DNA of 64,000 bases from Roseburia sp. 831b (GCF_001940165.2 NZ_CP135162.1:2075501-2139500), one strand, 5' to 3'; shown: positions 17,947 through 29,321, numbered from the stretch's first letter. The notes: a model not told the origin generated them from the letters alone. A program made the numbers and translations.

Positions 17947-18747
17947 TTAAACTTTACCTACCTGGTTTACTGCTTTATCAAGAGTGTCATCAATTGAATT
18001 GATGACTTTCTGTCCTGCCTGATAAGCTCTTGCTATAGTAATCATATCGACCATTTCGTTCACAACATTAACATTTGACATCTCAATAAATCCCTGATTT
18101 ACTTTTGCATCAGATGCTGTAACCTGACCACCCTGCACTAACTGATACATATTCTCGCCATAATGTTCTATGTAATTATAATCTGCGACATCAACAACGC
18201 CTAATCTCGCAACCACCTGGTCGTTCTGGTAGATATTTCCAAGTTCATCCACGGTAACATCCTGGTTTGGATCAAGGCGAATATAATTCGCCTGTCCCGG
18301 ATCTGAATTCAGTGCACCGTTTGCGTTCAACACATAATCTCCGTCTTTTGTCACAAGATATCCCTGTGTATTAATGGTAAATGCACCATCTCTTGTATAT
18401 TTTACGGATGTATTCCCAGCCTTGTCTGTAAAAGAGATTGCAAAAAATCCATCGCCATCCAATGCAAAATCGGTCTCATTTCCCGTCTCATCATAACTTC
18501 CCTGGCTATAATCTGTATAAGATTCCCCTACATGTACTCCCATGCTCATGGTTCCTAATTTCTTCGCCATGTTATAATAAGAGGTATCCTTGATTTTAAT
18601 TGCAAGCTCATCACTGAATGTCTGAGAAGTCATTCCTTCTTTTTTAAAGCCATTGGTTGCAGCATTTGCAAGGTTATTCGATAATGTGTCTAATCGTTTC
18701 TGCTCATTAATCATGCCTGTGTAAGCAGTGTATAATCCTTTTACCAT
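17947..18747 (-). CDS. flgF: Flagellar hook-basal body protein, FlgF/FlhO type
   Basis: 266 residues with MVKGLYTAYTGMINEQKRLD and NNLANAATNGFK at the N-terminus, and an ARAYQAGQKVINSIDDTL C-terminal helix. It lies 82 bases downstream of mbl and 56 bases upstream of flgG. The mbl-flhO-flhP order is conserved from Bacillus. FlgF and FlgG types are hard to separate by eye; the upstream position favours FlgF/FlhO. Confidence 0.88.
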   Translation of the reverse strand: MVKGLYTAYTGMINEQKRLDTLSNNLANAATNGFKKEGMTSQTFSDELAIKIKDTSYYNMAKKLGTMSMGVHVGESYTDYSQGSYDETGNETDFALDGDGFFAISFTDKAGNTSVKYTRDGAFTINTQGYLVTKDGDYVLNANGALNSDPGQANYIRLDPNQDVTVDELGNIYQNDQVVARLGVVDVADYNYIEHYGENMYQLVQGGQVTASDAKVNQGFIEMSNVNVVNEMVDMITIARAYQAGQKVINSIDDTLDKAVNQVGKV

Positions 18748-18829
18748 ATCGTATTCCCTTTCCTGATATTTCTTCTATCTGTTGCACTTCCATGTCTCTA
18801 TCTACAAGTCAAATTCACATCCGTGTTTT

Positions 18830-19825
18830 CTAGTCGTCGTCTCTTTTTCCTGAGAGAAATTCTACGAATTTTCCAGTACCAATTGCAACGCAGGTCATAG
18901 GTTCATCTGCTGTCATGGTATTGATACCTGTTCTGTCCTCGATCAATTCCTCAAGACCGCGGAGCAATGCTCCACCACCAGTTAATACAATTCCTCTGTC
19001 TGCGATATCTGCAGCTAATTCTGGTGGAGTTTTCTCCAATACAGAGTGTACTGCTTCTACAATCTGTAAGGTTGGCTCTCTCAATGCCTCTTCTGTCTCC
19101 TCTGAAGATACTGTAACAGTCTTTGGAAGTCCTGTTACCAAGTTACGTCCTCTGACATCCATTGTCTCGTTCTGAGCTAATGGGAAGCAGCTTCCGATTT
19201 TAATCTTAATGTCTTCTGCTGTTCTCTCACCAATTAAGAGGTTGTGTTTCTTTCTCATGTAACGAACCAATGCCTCGTTAAAATCATCACCTGCAATCTT
19301 AATCGATGTGCTGACAACAGAACCACCCAGAGAAATAACTGCGATATCTGCGGTACCACCACCGATATCTACAATCATGTTTCCGCATGGTCTTGAAATA
19401 TCAATTCCAGCACCGATTGCAGCCGCAATTGGCTCCTCAATAATTGCAACTTCTCTGGCACCAGCCTGATAAGTTGCGTCCTCTACTGCTTTTCTCTCTA
19501 CCTCAGTTGCACCACTTGGGATACATACGCTGATACGTGGTTTACGAAAGCTCTTCTTGCCAAGTGCTTTCTGGATAAAATATTTAATCATCTTCTCTGT
19601 CACAGTGTAATCTGAAATAACACCCTGACGAAGAGGTCTTACTGCTACAATATTTCCCGGTGTTCTACCAAGCATCAGTCTTGCTTCTTCACCGATTGCT
19701 TTAATCTTATTGGTGTCGCGGTCAAAAGCCACTACGGATGGCTCTTTTAACACAACGCCTTTTCCTTTAATATATACTAATATACTTGCAGTACCTAAAT
19801 CGATACCAATATCTGTTCCAACCAT
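18830..19825 (-). CDS. mbl: MreB/Mbl rod-shape actin homologue
   Basis: 331 residues. It has the actin-fold motifs IGIDLGTASILVY (phosphate 1), VDIGGGTADIAVISLGG (phosphate 2) and GIVLTGGGALLRGL (adenosine). It forms membrane-associated filaments that guide side-wall synthesis. Linkage to flgF/flgG favours the Mbl branch over MreB, which normally sits with mreC/mreD. The ATG follows GAAAGGGG with a spacing of about 11 bases. Confidence 0.93.
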   Translation of the reverse strand: MVGTDIGIDLGTASILVYIKGKGVVLKEPSVVAFDRDTNKIKAIGEEARLMLGRTPGNIVAVRPLRQGVISDYTVTEKMIKYFIQKALGKKSFRKPRISVCIPSGATEVERKAVEDATYQAGAREVAIIEEPIAAAIGAGIDISRPCGNMIVDIGGGTADIAVISLGGSVVSTSIKIAGDDFNEALVRYMRKKHNLLIGERTAEDIKIKIGSCFPLAQNETMDVRGRNLVTGLPKTVTVSSEETEEALREPTLQIVEAVHSVLEKTPPELAADIADRGIVLTGGGALLRGLEELIEDRTGINTMTADEPMTCVAIGTGKFVEFLSGKRDDD

Positions 19826-20070
19826 GGTCTCTAGTTGCCCCTTTCTAAACTATGCAATAACCTTATATGGTAACACCCTTTGCATCCAAAACGACACAAA
19901 GGTTCATTTAATCATATTTTTGCTTATACGGTTATATTATATACAATTGATTCCATTTTTTAAAGGGCTTTTTTTAATTTTTCATTTTTTCATCACATAT
20001 TCATCACATTTGTACTTTATATTACAAGAGTACTAGCTAATAAAGCTAATATAATTTTTCATAACTCATG

Positions 20071-20099
20071 CTTCCCAGAAAGCTTCTGCTTCTGGGAAG
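20071..20099. terminator. Hairpin downstream of uvrA
   Basis: Arms CTTCCCAGAA / TTCTGGGAAG form a perfect 10-bp stem with a 9-base loop. It lies 20 bases after the uvrA stop. No long T run follows on the minus strand, so it may be a weak terminator or an mRNA end stabiliser. Confidence 0.55.
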
Positions 20100-20118
20100 T
20101 ACTCCCCGAAGAATCATC

Positions 20119-22947
20119 CTATTTCAGGTAACGTTTGATATACTGTCCTGTATAGGATTTTTTATTTTTCGCCACTTCTTCCGGTGTTCCTTTTGCGATT
20201 ACCATTCCACCGCCGTCTCCACCTTCCGGTCCCATATCAATGATATAGTCGGCTGTTTTGATGACATCCAGATTGTGTTCAATTACAACAACTGTATTTC
20301 CATCATCAGACAAACGGCGAAGAATCTCCGTTAATTTGTGCACATCTGCAAAGTGAAGTCCGGTTGTCGGCTCATCTAAAATATAAATGGTCTTTCCGGT
20401 GCTTCTCTTACTAAGCTCAGTTGCTAGCTTGATACGCTGTGCTTCTCCTCCTGACAGTTCGGTAGAAGGCTGTCCTAATTTCACATAGGATAATCCTACA
20501 TCATAAAGCGTCTGAATCTTTCGATGAATGGTCGGCACATTCTTAAAGAACTCCAATGCCTCCTCCACGGTCATGTCCAGCACATCGTAAATACTTTTTC
20601 CTTTATATTTCACTTCCAACGTCTCACGGTTATATCTTTTTCCGCCACAAACCTCACAAGGAACGTAAACATCTGGAAGGAAATGCATCTCTATCTTTAA
20701 AATACCGTCACCGGAACATGCCTCGCAACGTCCACCTTTTACATTGAAACTGAATCTGCCTTTCTTATAACCCTTTGCTTTTGCATCTGGTGTCGCTGCA
20801 AACAAATCACGAATCATATCAAAAACGCCTGTGTATGTTGCAGGATTAGAACGCGGCGTTCTTCCAATCGGTGACTGGTCAATATCAATAACCTTATCTA
20901 ATTTCTCAATTCCAAGAATCGCATCATGTTTTCCCGGAATACATCTTGCACGGTTTAAATCTCTCGCCAGTCTCTTGTACAAAATCTCGTTGGTAAGAGA
21001 ACTTTTTCCAGATCCGGAGACACCGGTAATACAGGTCATAACACCAAGCGGGATATCCACATCAATGTTGCGCAGGTTGTTCTCCCTGGCACCTTTGATG
21101 GTCAAAAATCCGGTTGGCTTTCTTCTGACATCCGGCACCGGAATTTTGATTTTCCCGCTTAAATATGCCCCTGTAATGGAATTCGGATTCTTCATAATCT
21201 CTTCTGCGTTACCGGTTGCAACCACTTCTCCACCGTGTGAGCCTGCACCCGGTCCGATATCCACAATAAAATCTGCTGCTCTCATGGTATCTTCGTCATG
21301 TTCTACCACAATCAGACTGTTCCCCAGGTCTTTTAAATTCTTTAGGGCATTCAAAAGCTTGTCATTGTCGCGCTGATGAAGTCCGATGGATGGCTCATCT
21401 AAGATGTATGCTACCCCAACCAGACCGGAACCAATCTGTGTTGCAAGACGAATACGCTGTGCCTCTCCACCCGAAAGGGTTCCTGTTGCACGTGTCAGTG
21501 TCAGATAATCAAGTCCTACTTCACGAAGGAATCCAACTCTTGCACGAATCTCTTTTAAAATCTGGTCTCCAATCAGATGCTGCTGTTTGGTTAGTTCCAT
21601 CTGCTCTAAGAATACACACAGGTCTTTTATCGACATCGAAGTTATCTCATGAATATTTTTTCCACATACGGTAACAGCCAGAGACTCTTTTTTCAAACGC
21701 TGTCCACCACATACCTTACAAGGTGTGATTCTCATAAACTGTTCATATTCCTGCTTCATCGTATCGGAACCGGTTTCACGGTATCTTCGCTCCACATTCT
21801 TGATCAGACCGTCAAACGCAATATCGTAAACACCTTCTCCACGCTGTCCTTTGTAATGTACTTTTACCTCACGGCCATTTGTTCCATGAATTAACATATG
21901 ACGAATGTCCTCTGGCAAATCCTGGTAAGGGGTATCTAACGAAAATCCATATTCCTTCGCCAGTGCCTGCAGCGTTGCATTCGTAAAGCTTCCCTTCTCC
22001 GAGGAGGACTGCCATCCCATCACCTGAATTGCACCTTCAGACAGACTCAGGCTTTTATCTGGAATCATTAGATCTTCATCAAATTCCATCTTATATCCCA
22101 AGCCAAAACATTCCGGGCAGGCACCGAATGGATTGTTAAACGAAAAACTTCTCGGCTCGACCTCATCAATGCTGATTCCACAGTCCGGGCAGGAAAAACT
22201 CTGTGACATCTGGAACGACTCTCCATCAATCACATCTACAATCATAAGTCCATCCGCAAGTTCCATCACATTTTCGATGGAATCTGTCAGACGTTTTTCA
22301 ATTCCTTCTTTTACCATCAAACGGTCTACCACAATCTCAATATTGTGCTTCTTATTTTTATCTAGTTTAATCTCTTCTGACAGTTCATATATACTGCCAT
22401 CTACAATCACCCTGACATAACCACTCTTTTTCGCCTGCTCAAAAAGTTTCTGATGTTCGCCCTTTCTTCCTCTTACAACCGGAGCTAGAAGCTGAATCTT
22501 TGTTCTCTCTGGCAGGGACAAAATCTGGTCTACCATCTGGTCAATCGTCTGTTTCTTAATCTCTTTGCCACACTTTGGGCAGTGTGGGATTCCAATTCTC
22601 GCATAAAGTAATCGAAAATAATCGTAAATCTCAGTTACGGTTCCGACCGTAGATCTTGGATTCCGGTTGGTCGACTTCTGGTCAATCGAAATTGCCGGAG
22701 AAAGTCCCTCAATCTTCTCAACATTTGGTTTCTCCATCTGACCTAAGAACTGTCTTGCATAAGAAGACAGCGATTCCATATATCTTCTCTGTCCCTCTGC
22801 ATAGATGGTATCAAATGCCAGGGATGATTTTCCTGAACCGGAAAGTCCGGTCAGAACTACAAATTCATTTCTTGGAATATCTACATTAATATTTTTCAGA
22901 TTATGCTCGTTGGCGCCTCTGATTTTAATATATTTTCGTTCACTCAT
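20119..22947 (-). CDS. uvrA: Excinuclease ABC subunit A
   Basis: 942 residues, normal for UvrA. Two ABC modules are present: the first Walker [10 protein letters not shown], is at residues 34-42 and the second, GVSGSGKSS, is in the C-terminal half. There are two LSGGEAQRI signature motifs. Zinc-finger cysteines occur at CPKCG, at CPDCG/CPEC and at [14 protein letters not shown]. It recognises DNA damage for nucleotide excision repair and loads UvrB. It lies 70 bases downstream of uvrB and should share the LexA-controlled promoter at 25.1 kb. Confidence 0.98.
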   Translation of the reverse strand: MSERKYIKIRGANEHNLKNINVDIPRNEFVVLTGLSGSGKSSLAFDTIYAEGQRRYMESLSSYARQFLGQMEKPNVEKIEGLSPAISIDQKSTNRNPRSTVGTVTEIYDYFRLLYARIGIPHCPKCGKEIKKQTIDQMVDQILSLPERTKIQLLAPVVRGRKGEHQKLFEQAKKSGYVRVIVDGSIYELSEEIKLDKNKKHNIEIVVDRLMVKEGIEKRLTDSIENVMELADGLMIVDVIDGESFQMSQSFSCPDCGISIDEVEPRSFSFNNPFGACPECFGLGYKMEFDEDLMIPDKSLSLSEGAIQVMGWQSSSEKGSFTNATLQALAKEYGFSLDTPYQDLPEDIRHMLIHGTNGREVKVHYKGQRGEGVYDIAFDGLIKNVERRYRETGSDTMKQEYEQFMRITPCKVCGGQRLKKESLAVTVCGKNIHEITSMSIKDLCVFLEQMELTKQQHLIGDQILKEIRARVGFLREVGLDYLTLTRATGTLSGGEAQRIRLATQIGSGLVGVAYILDEPSIGLHQRDNDKLLNALKNLKDLGNSLIVVEHDEDTMRAADFIVDIGPGAGSHGGEVVATGNAEEIMKNPNSITGAYLSGKIKIPVPDVRRKPTGFLTIKGARENNLRNIDVDIPLGVMTCITGVSGSGKSSLTNEILYKRLARDLNRARCIPGKHDAILGIEKLDKVIDIDQSPIGRTPRSNPATYTGVFDMIRDLFAATPDAKAKGYKKGRFSFNVKGGRCEACSGDGILKIEMHFLPDVYVPCEVCGGKRYNRETLEVKYKGKSIYDVLDMTVEEALEFFKNVPTIHRKIQTLYDVGLSYVKLGQPSTELSGGEAQRIKLATELSKRSTGKTIYILDEPTTGLHFADVHKLTEILRRLSDDGNTVVVIEHNLDVIKTADYIIDMGPEGGDGGGMVIAKGTPEEVAKNKKSYTGQYIKRYLK

Positions 22948-23017
22948 GTTCTATCTGTTCCTTTTTTTAATATCTCTTACTTTGTCACTAAATCTTGATT
23001 CTGCTCCGCTGCAAGGC

Positions 23018-25009
23018 TTATTCTGACTTTTCCAGTTCCTGCAGCATATGCTTTAACCCTACCATCTTATCACGGTACTCTGCTGCCGCCTCAAAGTTCA
23101 GGTCTGTTGCGGCTTTCTTCATCTTCTTCTTGATGTCTGCAATCAGCTTGGTTAGTTCATCCTTACTCATGGATTCCGGATCTTTCTTGAAGGTCAGTTC
23201 TTCTTCTGCTACTTTCTTCGAAATACTAATCAAATCCCGGACGGACTTCTGAATTGTGGTCGGCGTAATACCATGTTCTTTGTTATATGCCTGCTGCACT
23301 TCCCTTCGTCTTGCCGTCTCGTCGATTGCAAGGCGCATGGAATCTGTAATCTTGTCTGCATACATGATAACATGTCCCTCACTGTTACGTGCAGCACGAC
23401 CGATGGTCTGAATCAAAGAAGTCTCAGATCTTAGGAATCCTTCTTTGTCTGCATCCAGGATTGCCACCAAGGTAATCTCCGGTATATCAAGTCCCTCTCG
23501 CAACAGGTTAATACCGACTAACACATCAAAAACATCCAGGCGAAGATCTCGGATAATCTCGGCTCGTTCCAACGTATCAATATCAGAATGTAAATATTTG
23601 ACACGGATTCCAACTTCGCTCATATAATCTGTCAGGTCTTCTGCCATTCTCTTTGTCAAAGTCGTAATCAATACCTTGTGGTGATTCTGAATCTCTTTTT
23701 TCACCTCACCAAGCAAGTCATCAATCTGACCTTCAACCGGACGGACGGAAATCTCTGGATCTAGCAGACCGGTCGGACGGATAATCTGCTCCGTACGCAG
23801 CAGCTCGTGCTCCTGCTCATAGACATTCGGCGTTGCAGATACAAATAACATCTGATCTATCTTACTTTCAAACTCTTCAAAATTAAGAGGTCTGTTATCT
23901 TTTGCAGACGGAAGACGAAAACCATAATCAACCAACGTGCTCTTTCTCGCCTGGTCCCCTGCATACATTCCACGAATCTGTGGAATTGTAATATGAGACT
24001 CATCTACGATAATCAGGTAGTCATCTTTGAAATAATCCATCAGGGTATGTGGTGTTGCCCCTGCAGGAAGCCCCGCAAGGTGTCTGGAATAGTTCTCAAT
24101 TCCACTACAAAATCCGGTCTCGCGCAGCATCTCGATATCAAAGTTCGTTCTCTCTGCAATTCGCTGTGCCTCTAACAGCTTATCCTCCCCTTTAAAGTAG
24201 CGGACACGTTCTTCCATCTCTGCCTCAATTGCTTCACATGCCTTGTTAATCTTCTCCTGTGGCACAACATAGTGTGATGCCGGGAATACCGCAAAATGCT
24301 CTAGTCTGCACTTAATCTCACCCGTCAGCACATCTATCTCTGTAATCCGGTCAATCTCATCACCGAAAAATTCCACACGGATTGCCGTATCGCCGTAGTT
24401 TGCCGGAAAAATCTCTAACACATCTCCTCTTACACGGAAGGTTCCCCTGTGAAAATCCATATCATTTCTTGTATATTGGATGTCAATCAGACTCCGGATG
24501 ACATCATCTCTGTCACGCTCCATCCCCGGTCTTAACGATACCATCATACCTAAGTAATCTTCCGGGCTTCCCAAACCATAGATGCAGGATACACTCGCAA
24601 TGACAATGACATCCTTACGCTCCACAAGGGATGCTGTCGCAGACAAACGCAATTTATCAATCTCTTCGTTGATGGAAGAATCCTTTGCAATATAGGTATC
24701 CGTCTGCGGCACATAAGCCTCCGGCTGGTAGTAATCATAATAGGAGACAAAGTACTCTACTGCATTTTCGGGGAAAAATTCTTTAAACTCGCCGTACAAC
24801 TGGCCCGCAAGGGTTTTATTGTGCGAAATAATCAAAGTCGGCTTATTTAATGCGGCTATTACATTCGCCATTGTGAAGGTCTTTCCAGAACCCGTAACAC
24901 CTAGTAAAGTCTGGAATTGATTGCCTTCCTTAAAGCCTTTTACAAGCTCCTCAATTGCCTGTGGCTGGTCTCCAGTCGGTTGGTATTTTGAATGTAATTT
25001 AAACTCCAT
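23018..25009 (-). CDS. uvrB: Excinuclease ABC subunit B
   Basis: 663 residues with all UvrB landmarks: Walker A GVTGSGKT at 37-44, the beta-hairpin region with [23 protein letters not shown], helicase motifs V and VI near the C-terminal half, and a C-terminal UVR coiled coil ([14 protein letters not shown]). This is the intact copy. A broken 5' copy lies at 27.6-27.8 kb. Confidence 0.98.
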   Translation of the reverse strand: MEFKLHSKYQPTGDQPQAIEELVKGFKEGNQFQTLLGVTGSGKTFTMANVIAALNKPTLIISHNKTLAGQLYGEFKEFFPENAVEYFVSYYDYYQPEAYVPQTDTYIAKDSSINEEIDKLRLSATASLVERKDVIVIASVSCIYGLGSPEDYLGMMVSLRPGMERDRDDVIRSLIDIQYTRNDMDFHRGTFRVRGDVLEIFPANYGDTAIRVEFFGDEIDRITEIDVLTGEIKCRLEHFAVFPASHYVVPQEKINKACEAIEAEMEERVRYFKGEDKLLEAQRIAERTNFDIEMLRETGFCSGIENYSRHLAGLPAGATPHTLMDYFKDDYLIIVDESHITIPQIRGMYAGDQARKSTLVDYGFRLPSAKDNRPLNFEEFESKIDQMLFVSATPNVYEQEHELLRTEQIIRPTGLLDPEISVRPVEGQIDDLLGEVKKEIQNHHKVLITTLTKRMAEDLTDYMSEVGIRVKYLHSDIDTLERAEIIRDLRLDVFDVLVGINLLREGLDIPEITLVAILDADKEGFLRSETSLIQTIGRAARNSEGHVIMYADKITDSMRLAIDETARRREVQQAYNKEHGITPTTIQKSVRDLISISKKVAEEELTFKKDPESMSKDELTKLIADIKKKMKKAATDLNFEAAAEYRDKMVGLKHMLQELEKSE

Positions 25010-25121
25010 CTCTGCCTCTTTTCTCTTAGTCTTTATGCTCTGCTATATTCGCAAATAATATGCACAAAAATAGACAATCGGATCACATTTCATTTATAAA
25101 ATCTTCTGCAAATTATTGCAT

Positions 25122-25150
25122 ATTTTATCATGAAATGTTCCGATTGTCCA
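25122..25150 (-). promoter_or_regulatory. Promoter of uvrBA
   Basis: Minus-strand TGGACA (25150-25145), a 17-base spacer and TAAAAT (25127-25122) give a good sigma-A promoter, with transcription from about 25115. The promoter lies inside an imperfect inverted repeat (25073-25153) that may also terminate the chemoreceptor transcript. Confidence 0.65.
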
Positions 25151-25159
25151 TAGATTTTA

Positions 25160-25171
25160 GAACATTTGTTC
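25160..25171. promoter_or_regulatory. LexA/DinR-type SOS box upstream of uvrBA
   Basis: GAACATTTGTTC fits the Gram-positive LexA core GAAC-N4-GTTC exactly. It lies 10 bases upstream of the uvrB -35 box, consistent with DNA-damage control of uvrBA. Confidence 0.75.
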
Positions 25172-25262
25172 TATTTGTTATACGCACTAATTTCCTACAC
25201 AGGAAAAAGCGGTTGCAATTCCCCTACTAATGGATACCGCAGCCGTTTTACCTTAGCATTAT

Positions 25263-26939
25263 TTATTTTTGTTTGATTCTAAATACCTTTAGTCCCTCAG
25301 AAAGTTCTGCTGAAATCTGTGCAAGCTCACTGATTTCTTCTTTCACACGATACATCATATCGCTCTGCTCATTTACCGCATCAGATATGTTTTCTGTATT
25401 CTCACTCACCTCACCAGCTATCTCCTCAATGGTTTCTATAGCTGCCTGCAATGAATCAACTCCATCGGAGGTTTCCTGTACGACATCAGCAATACTTCTA
25501 ATCTCATTAGAAATCTCATTAATTTTCTCATTGATGCCCTCAAAGCTTACCATTGTATCCTCAGCCAAATCTACACCTTCCTGAGCTGAGTCAACACCTT
25601 CCTCCATAAGAGAAACACATGCCTTTATGCATTCCTGAATCTCACGAATCATGTCAGCTATCTTCTCTGCAGACTCACTTGACTGAACTGCAAGTGCACC
25701 AACTTCTGTTGCAACCACTGCAAAGCCTTTACCTTGCTCGCCAGCACGCGCTGCCTCAATTGATGCATTAAGAGAAAGAAGATTTGTCTGTGATGCTATA
25801 TCAGCAATCATCTTAATAACACTTTCAATCTCACTTGACATGCTCTCAAGCTCGCCAATCTGTTTTCTCGTCTCATGTACATTTGCACCAATTTTCTGAA
25901 CCTGATTAACTACGTTGTTCAGCTTCTCTGCTCCCAACTCTGCTGCTGATGCCGTTTCCTGAGCCGCAAGACTAATATTTGAAATATTATCAGATACGCT
26001 GTTCACGCCTTCACTTATATCCTTTGCACGATTCATGTTATCAGCTGACAAAGATTTCTGCTCTGCTGTATGCCCCACAGCATTATCTGTAATTGAAACA
26101 ATAAATGATGACTTATTTCTAGTATCATCAATTCTCTCTGTAAGATTTTTCTGCATCTGGGAGAGAACCTCAACCTCTTTGTTGGTTCTTCCAATAAGTC
26201 TCGCCAGATTTTCTTTCATATTCTCTGCTGATTTTGCAATTATACCAATTTCATCATTGCGCTCTACATACTTTGGGTCTATTTCTACAGTAAAATCTCC
26301 CTCTCCCATAATATCAAAAACAGCTGCTAGCTTGCCAAAATCCTTCAACTCACGTTTTAACACTATTACCAGCAAAGCACCTACTATAAGTGATAAAACC
26401 ACTGCAGAAATTATCTCTGTCTTTTTTACTGCAGATGAAACATCACTCACTGTATTATCGTATATTCCAATATCCATAGATGCAACAAGCTCTCCATTTT
26501 GATAAATAGGATACATTACATCATATGTCCACGCCTGCTGTACATCTGCCCAGAATTCACTTGTCTTTACTTCCCCCTGTGTAGCCGCCGGTACCGTATA
26601 TGATGTGTCATCAGAATAATTTTTCCCAATTTTTTCAGTATCAGAATGAGCAATCGCAGTAACTGTAGTATCTATCACAACTGCATAAGCAATATTTTGA
26701 TTCTTCTGTGTAAGATTTTGTACAAAAGTTTGTAGCTCCTCTGTTCCGCCTCCCTTTTCCAAAATAATTTCTACTTGTGCAGCAATTTGCTTGTCCTCTT
26801 CTACAAATTGCTTAATCATCGAATGTTTGATTCCAGATTCCATAGTTTTGACTGAACTCATTACTAATAATAAGATCCCAATCCAAAGAACCACAAGCGA
26901 TATTATGATTATTCTTGTTTTCATTGCCAGTTTCTTCAT
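25263..26939 (-). CDS. Methyl-accepting chemotaxis protein
   Basis: 558 residues. A membrane segment near residues 9-30, an extracellular Cache-like sensor (about 31-185), a second membrane segment (about 187-208), a HAMP region and a long cytoplasmic coiled coil are visible. The conserved hairpin tip reads [19 protein letters not shown]. The start has GGAGGG 7 bases upstream. It signals to CheA/CheW; the ligand is unknown. It sits alone between uvrB and the secA relic, which suggests it entered during the local rearrangement. Confidence 0.93.
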   Translation of the reverse strand: MKKLAMKTRIIIISLVVLWIGILLLVMSSVKTMESGIKHSMIKQFVEEDKQIAAQVEIILEKGGGTEELQTFVQNLTQKNQNIAYAVVIDTTVTAIAHSDTEKIGKNYSDDTSYTVPAATQGEVKTSEFWADVQQAWTYDVMYPIYQNGELVASMDIGIYDNTVSDVSSAVKKTEIISAVVLSLIVGALLVIVLKRELKDFGKLAAVFDIMGEGDFTVEIDPKYVERNDEIGIIAKSAENMKENLARLIGRTNKEVEVLSQMQKNLTERIDDTRNKSSFIVSITDNAVGHTAEQKSLSADNMNRAKDISEGVNSVSDNISNISLAAQETASAAELGAEKLNNVVNQVQKIGANVHETRKQIGELESMSSEIESVIKMIADIASQTNLLSLNASIEAARAGEQGKGFAVVATEVGALAVQSSESAEKIADMIREIQECIKACVSLMEEGVDSAQEGVDLAEDTMVSFEGINEKINEISNEIRSIADVVQETSDGVDSLQAAIETIEEIAGEVSENTENISDAVNEQSDMMYRVKEEISELAQISAELSEGLKVFRIKQK

Positions 26940-26998
26940 GTAATACCCTCCAAAATCATTGTAATTTTCCCTTTAAACCAATTAGATGTCTATTTAGT

Positions 26999-27027
26999 AT
27001 TATAGGACTATCACTTTATACAGTCAA
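26999..27027 (-). promoter_or_regulatory. Promoter of the chemotaxis receptor
   Basis: Minus strand TTGACT (27027-27022), a 17-base spacer and TATAAT (27004-26999). The spacer contains TATAAAGTGATA (27020-27009), which recurs in the promoter of the candidate RNA at 40.68 kb. Confidence 0.75.
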
Positions 27028-27064
27028 TACCACTATTCTTATTTTATGGCACACACAATTTTCC

Positions 27065-27405
27065 TTATTCTCTATAATTAATCTCAAAAACGTTTCGGTG
27101 ATTGTACTTCTTTCCTGATTCACATGGACATGGCTCATTTGGAAATACCTTTTTGCTTGCTCGTTTTTTAGGTGCATTTGCTGCTGACTCATCCTTATTG
27201 GTTCCTGTAACCTTTGCTACCTGCTCACGCTCAACCTTCTGCTGAACCTGTACATGATAGAGAAGTCTGATTGTGTCTTCCTGAATTGCAGAAATCATTG
27301 CGTCAAACATGTCAAATCCAGCCATCTTATATTCTACAAGAGGATCTCTCTGTCCATATGCCTGCAGACCAATTCCCTGACGAAGCTGTGTCATATCATC
27401 GATAT
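27065..27405 (-). pseudogene. secA 3'-end relic
   Basis: The translated frame closely matches the last ~110 residues of the intact SecA at 33.8 kb ([20 protein letters not shown] through [16 protein letters not shown]). Similarity starts abruptly near 27403. The frame continues upstream to 27499 with unrelated codons. The SecA zinc tail is broken: CPCGSG has become CPCESG and the final Cys-Cys pair is gone. It is a non-functional remnant of a second, slightly diverged secA, lying directly beside a uvrB relic. Confidence 0.9.
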
Positions 27406-27550
27406 CCTTTGCATGAATTTTCTCAAGAGGAATAATTGGGTCACCAGCGAAATACTGTCTATATAGTCCGTATAGTCTGTGAGAGTATTGCGGACACAAT
27501 ATACAGATTAAAAAACCGCACTTTTCCCAATATTTTGTGGTACATATTTT

Positions 27551-27832
27551 CTAGGCATAATAGGAGACAAAATACTCTACTGCATTCTCCGGGAAAAATT
27601 CCTTAAATTCCCCGTATAGCTGTGCTGCCAACGTCTTGTTATGGGAAATGATAAGCGTAGGCTTCTGAAGCTGCTGGATGACATTCGCCATTGTAAACGT
27701 CTTTCCTGAGCCCGTTACACCCAGCAATGTCTGGAACTGATTGCCTTCTTTAAATCCCTTTACTAGCTGTTCAATTGCCTGGGGCTGATCCCCGGTCGGC
27801 TGATATTTCGAATGCAATTTAAATTCTGCCAT
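27551..27832 (-). pseudogene. uvrB 5'-end relic
   Basis: A 93-residue frame matches the first ~92 residues of the intact UvrB with about five substitutions (for example VIQQLQKP against VIAALNKP). It ends abruptly inside the FVSYYDYYQ motif, where a stop codon follows after FVSYYA. Walker A is still present, but the helicase core is gone. It keeps a ribosome site (AAAGGA) and a LexA-box promoter. Nucleotide differences from the intact gene are spread over third codon positions, so it is not a recent copy. Confidence 0.92.
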
Positions 27833-27869
27833 ACACCCATCCTTTCCTCATCGTTTTGTGAATATTTTC

Positions 27870-27908
27870 AGTATAGCACTAGAACACATGTTTGTAAACA
27901 TGTGTTCT
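27870..27908 (-). promoter_or_regulatory. LexA-box promoter of the uvrB relic
   Basis: TTTACA (27898-27893), a 17-base spacer and TATACT (27875-27870) form a promoter. A perfect palindrome (27881-27908, 13-base arms AGAACACATGTTT) overlaps it and contains two overlapping GAAC-N4-GTTY-type LexA sites. Confidence 0.75.
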
Positions 27909-27972
27909 TTGTTTTATCCATTATTAATAATATTAATAAAAAATACCTTTCTTCTTCACATTCCAAAATATC

Positions 27973-29178
27973 CTATGCCAGAACCCCTTTTGCAATTTCC
28001 TCCGCCATCTGCCAAAGCTCCGCTTCCTGTGCATCCTTCATGGCTGATTTTATTGTAATCTGCTGTTCTAAGATGGTCATATTCTTTAACTGTTCTAACT
28101 CTGCACGCATCTGTTTTGCTGTCGTCGCTGCCCAGGTTCCGTTCTCCATCAGTGCAACCGTCTTGTTCTGAACATTGAGTGCCTTCATATCATGGAACAG
28201 ATTGCTCATAACCGGATAGATTCCGGCATTGTAAGTCGGGCATGCAAAAACAAGATGGCTGACACGGAAAATCTCGCCAATAAGAGTTGAAATATCGACG
28301 TTTGAAACATCATATACTGCAATATTTTTTACCCCTTTTTCTGCAAGTTTTCCTGCAAGTGCATCTACGGCGCTCGCTGTGTTTCCGTACATGGAAGCAT
28401 ACATGATTGCGACTGCTTTATCCTCTGCTTCGTAAGTGCTCCACTTCTGATATTTTTCCAAAATATATCCTAAGTTTTCACGCCAGATTGGTCCGTGTAA
28501 AGGGCAAATCATCTGGATGTCAAGCGTTGCCGCTTTCTTTAAAAGTGTCTGGACAGATGGACCGTATTTTCCAACGATATTGGTATAATAACGTCTTGCA
28601 TCGTCAAGCCAGTCGCGGTCAAAGTTTACCTCATCCGCAAAAATATTTCCGTTCAGCGCTCCGAATGTTCCAAATCCATCCGCTGAAAATAAAACCTTAT
28701 CCTTTTCATCATAGGTCACCATCGCCTCCGGCCAGTGTACCATCGGTGCCATCACAAAATGAAGCTTATGTGCTCCGGTTTCTAGTGTATCGCCCTCTTT
28801 TACTACAATTTTTCTTTCTTCAATTGGAAAAGTAAAAAACTGCTCCATCATAGTAAAAGTCTTTGCATTTCCAACAATTTTTACTCCCGGATAACGGGAA
28901 ACAATGTCGCCAATCATGGCACAGTGGTCTGGCTCCATGTGATTTACAATCAGATAATCCAGTGTCTTTCCATTTAATGTTTTCTCTAGATTTTCAAAAA
29001 ACTGTCCTGACACCGATGCATCTACTGTGTCAAGAAGTACCGTTTTCTCGTCATGAAGTACATACGCATTATAAGAAACCCCTCTTGAAATTGGGAAAAT
29101 ATTTTCAAACAACGCAAGTCTTCTATCACTTGCTCCTACCCAAACCAAATCTTTTGTAATATTTCGAACCTGATACAT
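27973..29178 (-). CDS. fprA: FprA-type flavodiiron protein
   Basis: 401 residues. The N-terminal metallo-beta-lactamase-like diiron domain carries HMEPDHCAM (H-x-E-x-D-H ligands) and later His/Asp ligands (VHWPEAM, FSADGFG, CPLHGPIW). The C-terminal half is a flavodoxin domain with the FMN loop YASMYGNTASA. Such proteins reduce oxygen to water and/or nitric oxide to N2O in anaerobes. It is transcribed alone from a promoter near 29.3 kb. The choice between O2 and NO cannot be made from sequence. Confidence 0.95.
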   Translation of the reverse strand: MYQVRNITKDLVWVGASDRRLALFENIFPISRGVSYNAYVLHDEKTVLLDTVDASVSGQFFENLEKTLNGKTLDYLIVNHMEPDHCAMIGDIVSRYPGVKIVGNAKTFTMMEQFFTFPIEERKIVVKEGDTLETGAHKLHFVMAPMVHWPEAMVTYDEKDKVLFSADGFGTFGALNGNIFADEVNFDRDWLDDARRYYTNIVGKYGPSVQTLLKKAATLDIQMICPLHGPIWRENLGYILEKYQKWSTYEAEDKAVAIMYASMYGNTASAVDALAGKLAEKGVKNIAVYDVSNVDISTLIGEIFRVSHLVFACPTYNAGIYPVMSNLFHDMKALNVQNKTVALMENGTWAATTAKQMRAELEQLKNMTILEQQITIKSAMKDAQEAELWQMAEEIAKGVLA

Positions 29179-29281
29179 CTTTCCTCGTCTCCTTTTTCTT
29201 TTTTATTGTTCGGATAATTTTTGATATCCGTTTTTTATAAATTTACAGCTTCGGCACCTGTCACTCGTGCTTTCTTATTTC

Positions 29282-29321
29282 ATATTAACATATTATCTTA
29301 AAAATAGCAATAGTTACTATT
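29282..29321 (-). promoter_or_regulatory. Promoter of fprA with overlapping palindrome
   Basis: Minus strand TTGCTA (29310-29305), a 17-base spacer and TAATAT (29287-29282). A near-perfect palindrome AATAGTTACTATT (29309-29321) overlaps the -35 box and could be a repressor site. The rest of the 29179-29534 gap is AT-rich, with no gene seen. Confidence 0.5.

Noticed and set aside
20041..20118. tRNA-like stem-loop near uvrA
   Set aside because: Only a single 10-bp hairpin is present; no cloverleaf, T-loop or CCA context was found. No tRNA was seen elsewhere.
25263..26939. Chemoreceptor as cargo of an intact mobile element
   Set aside because: No transposase, integrase or terminal repeats flank it; the neighbouring gene relics point to homologous recombination instead.
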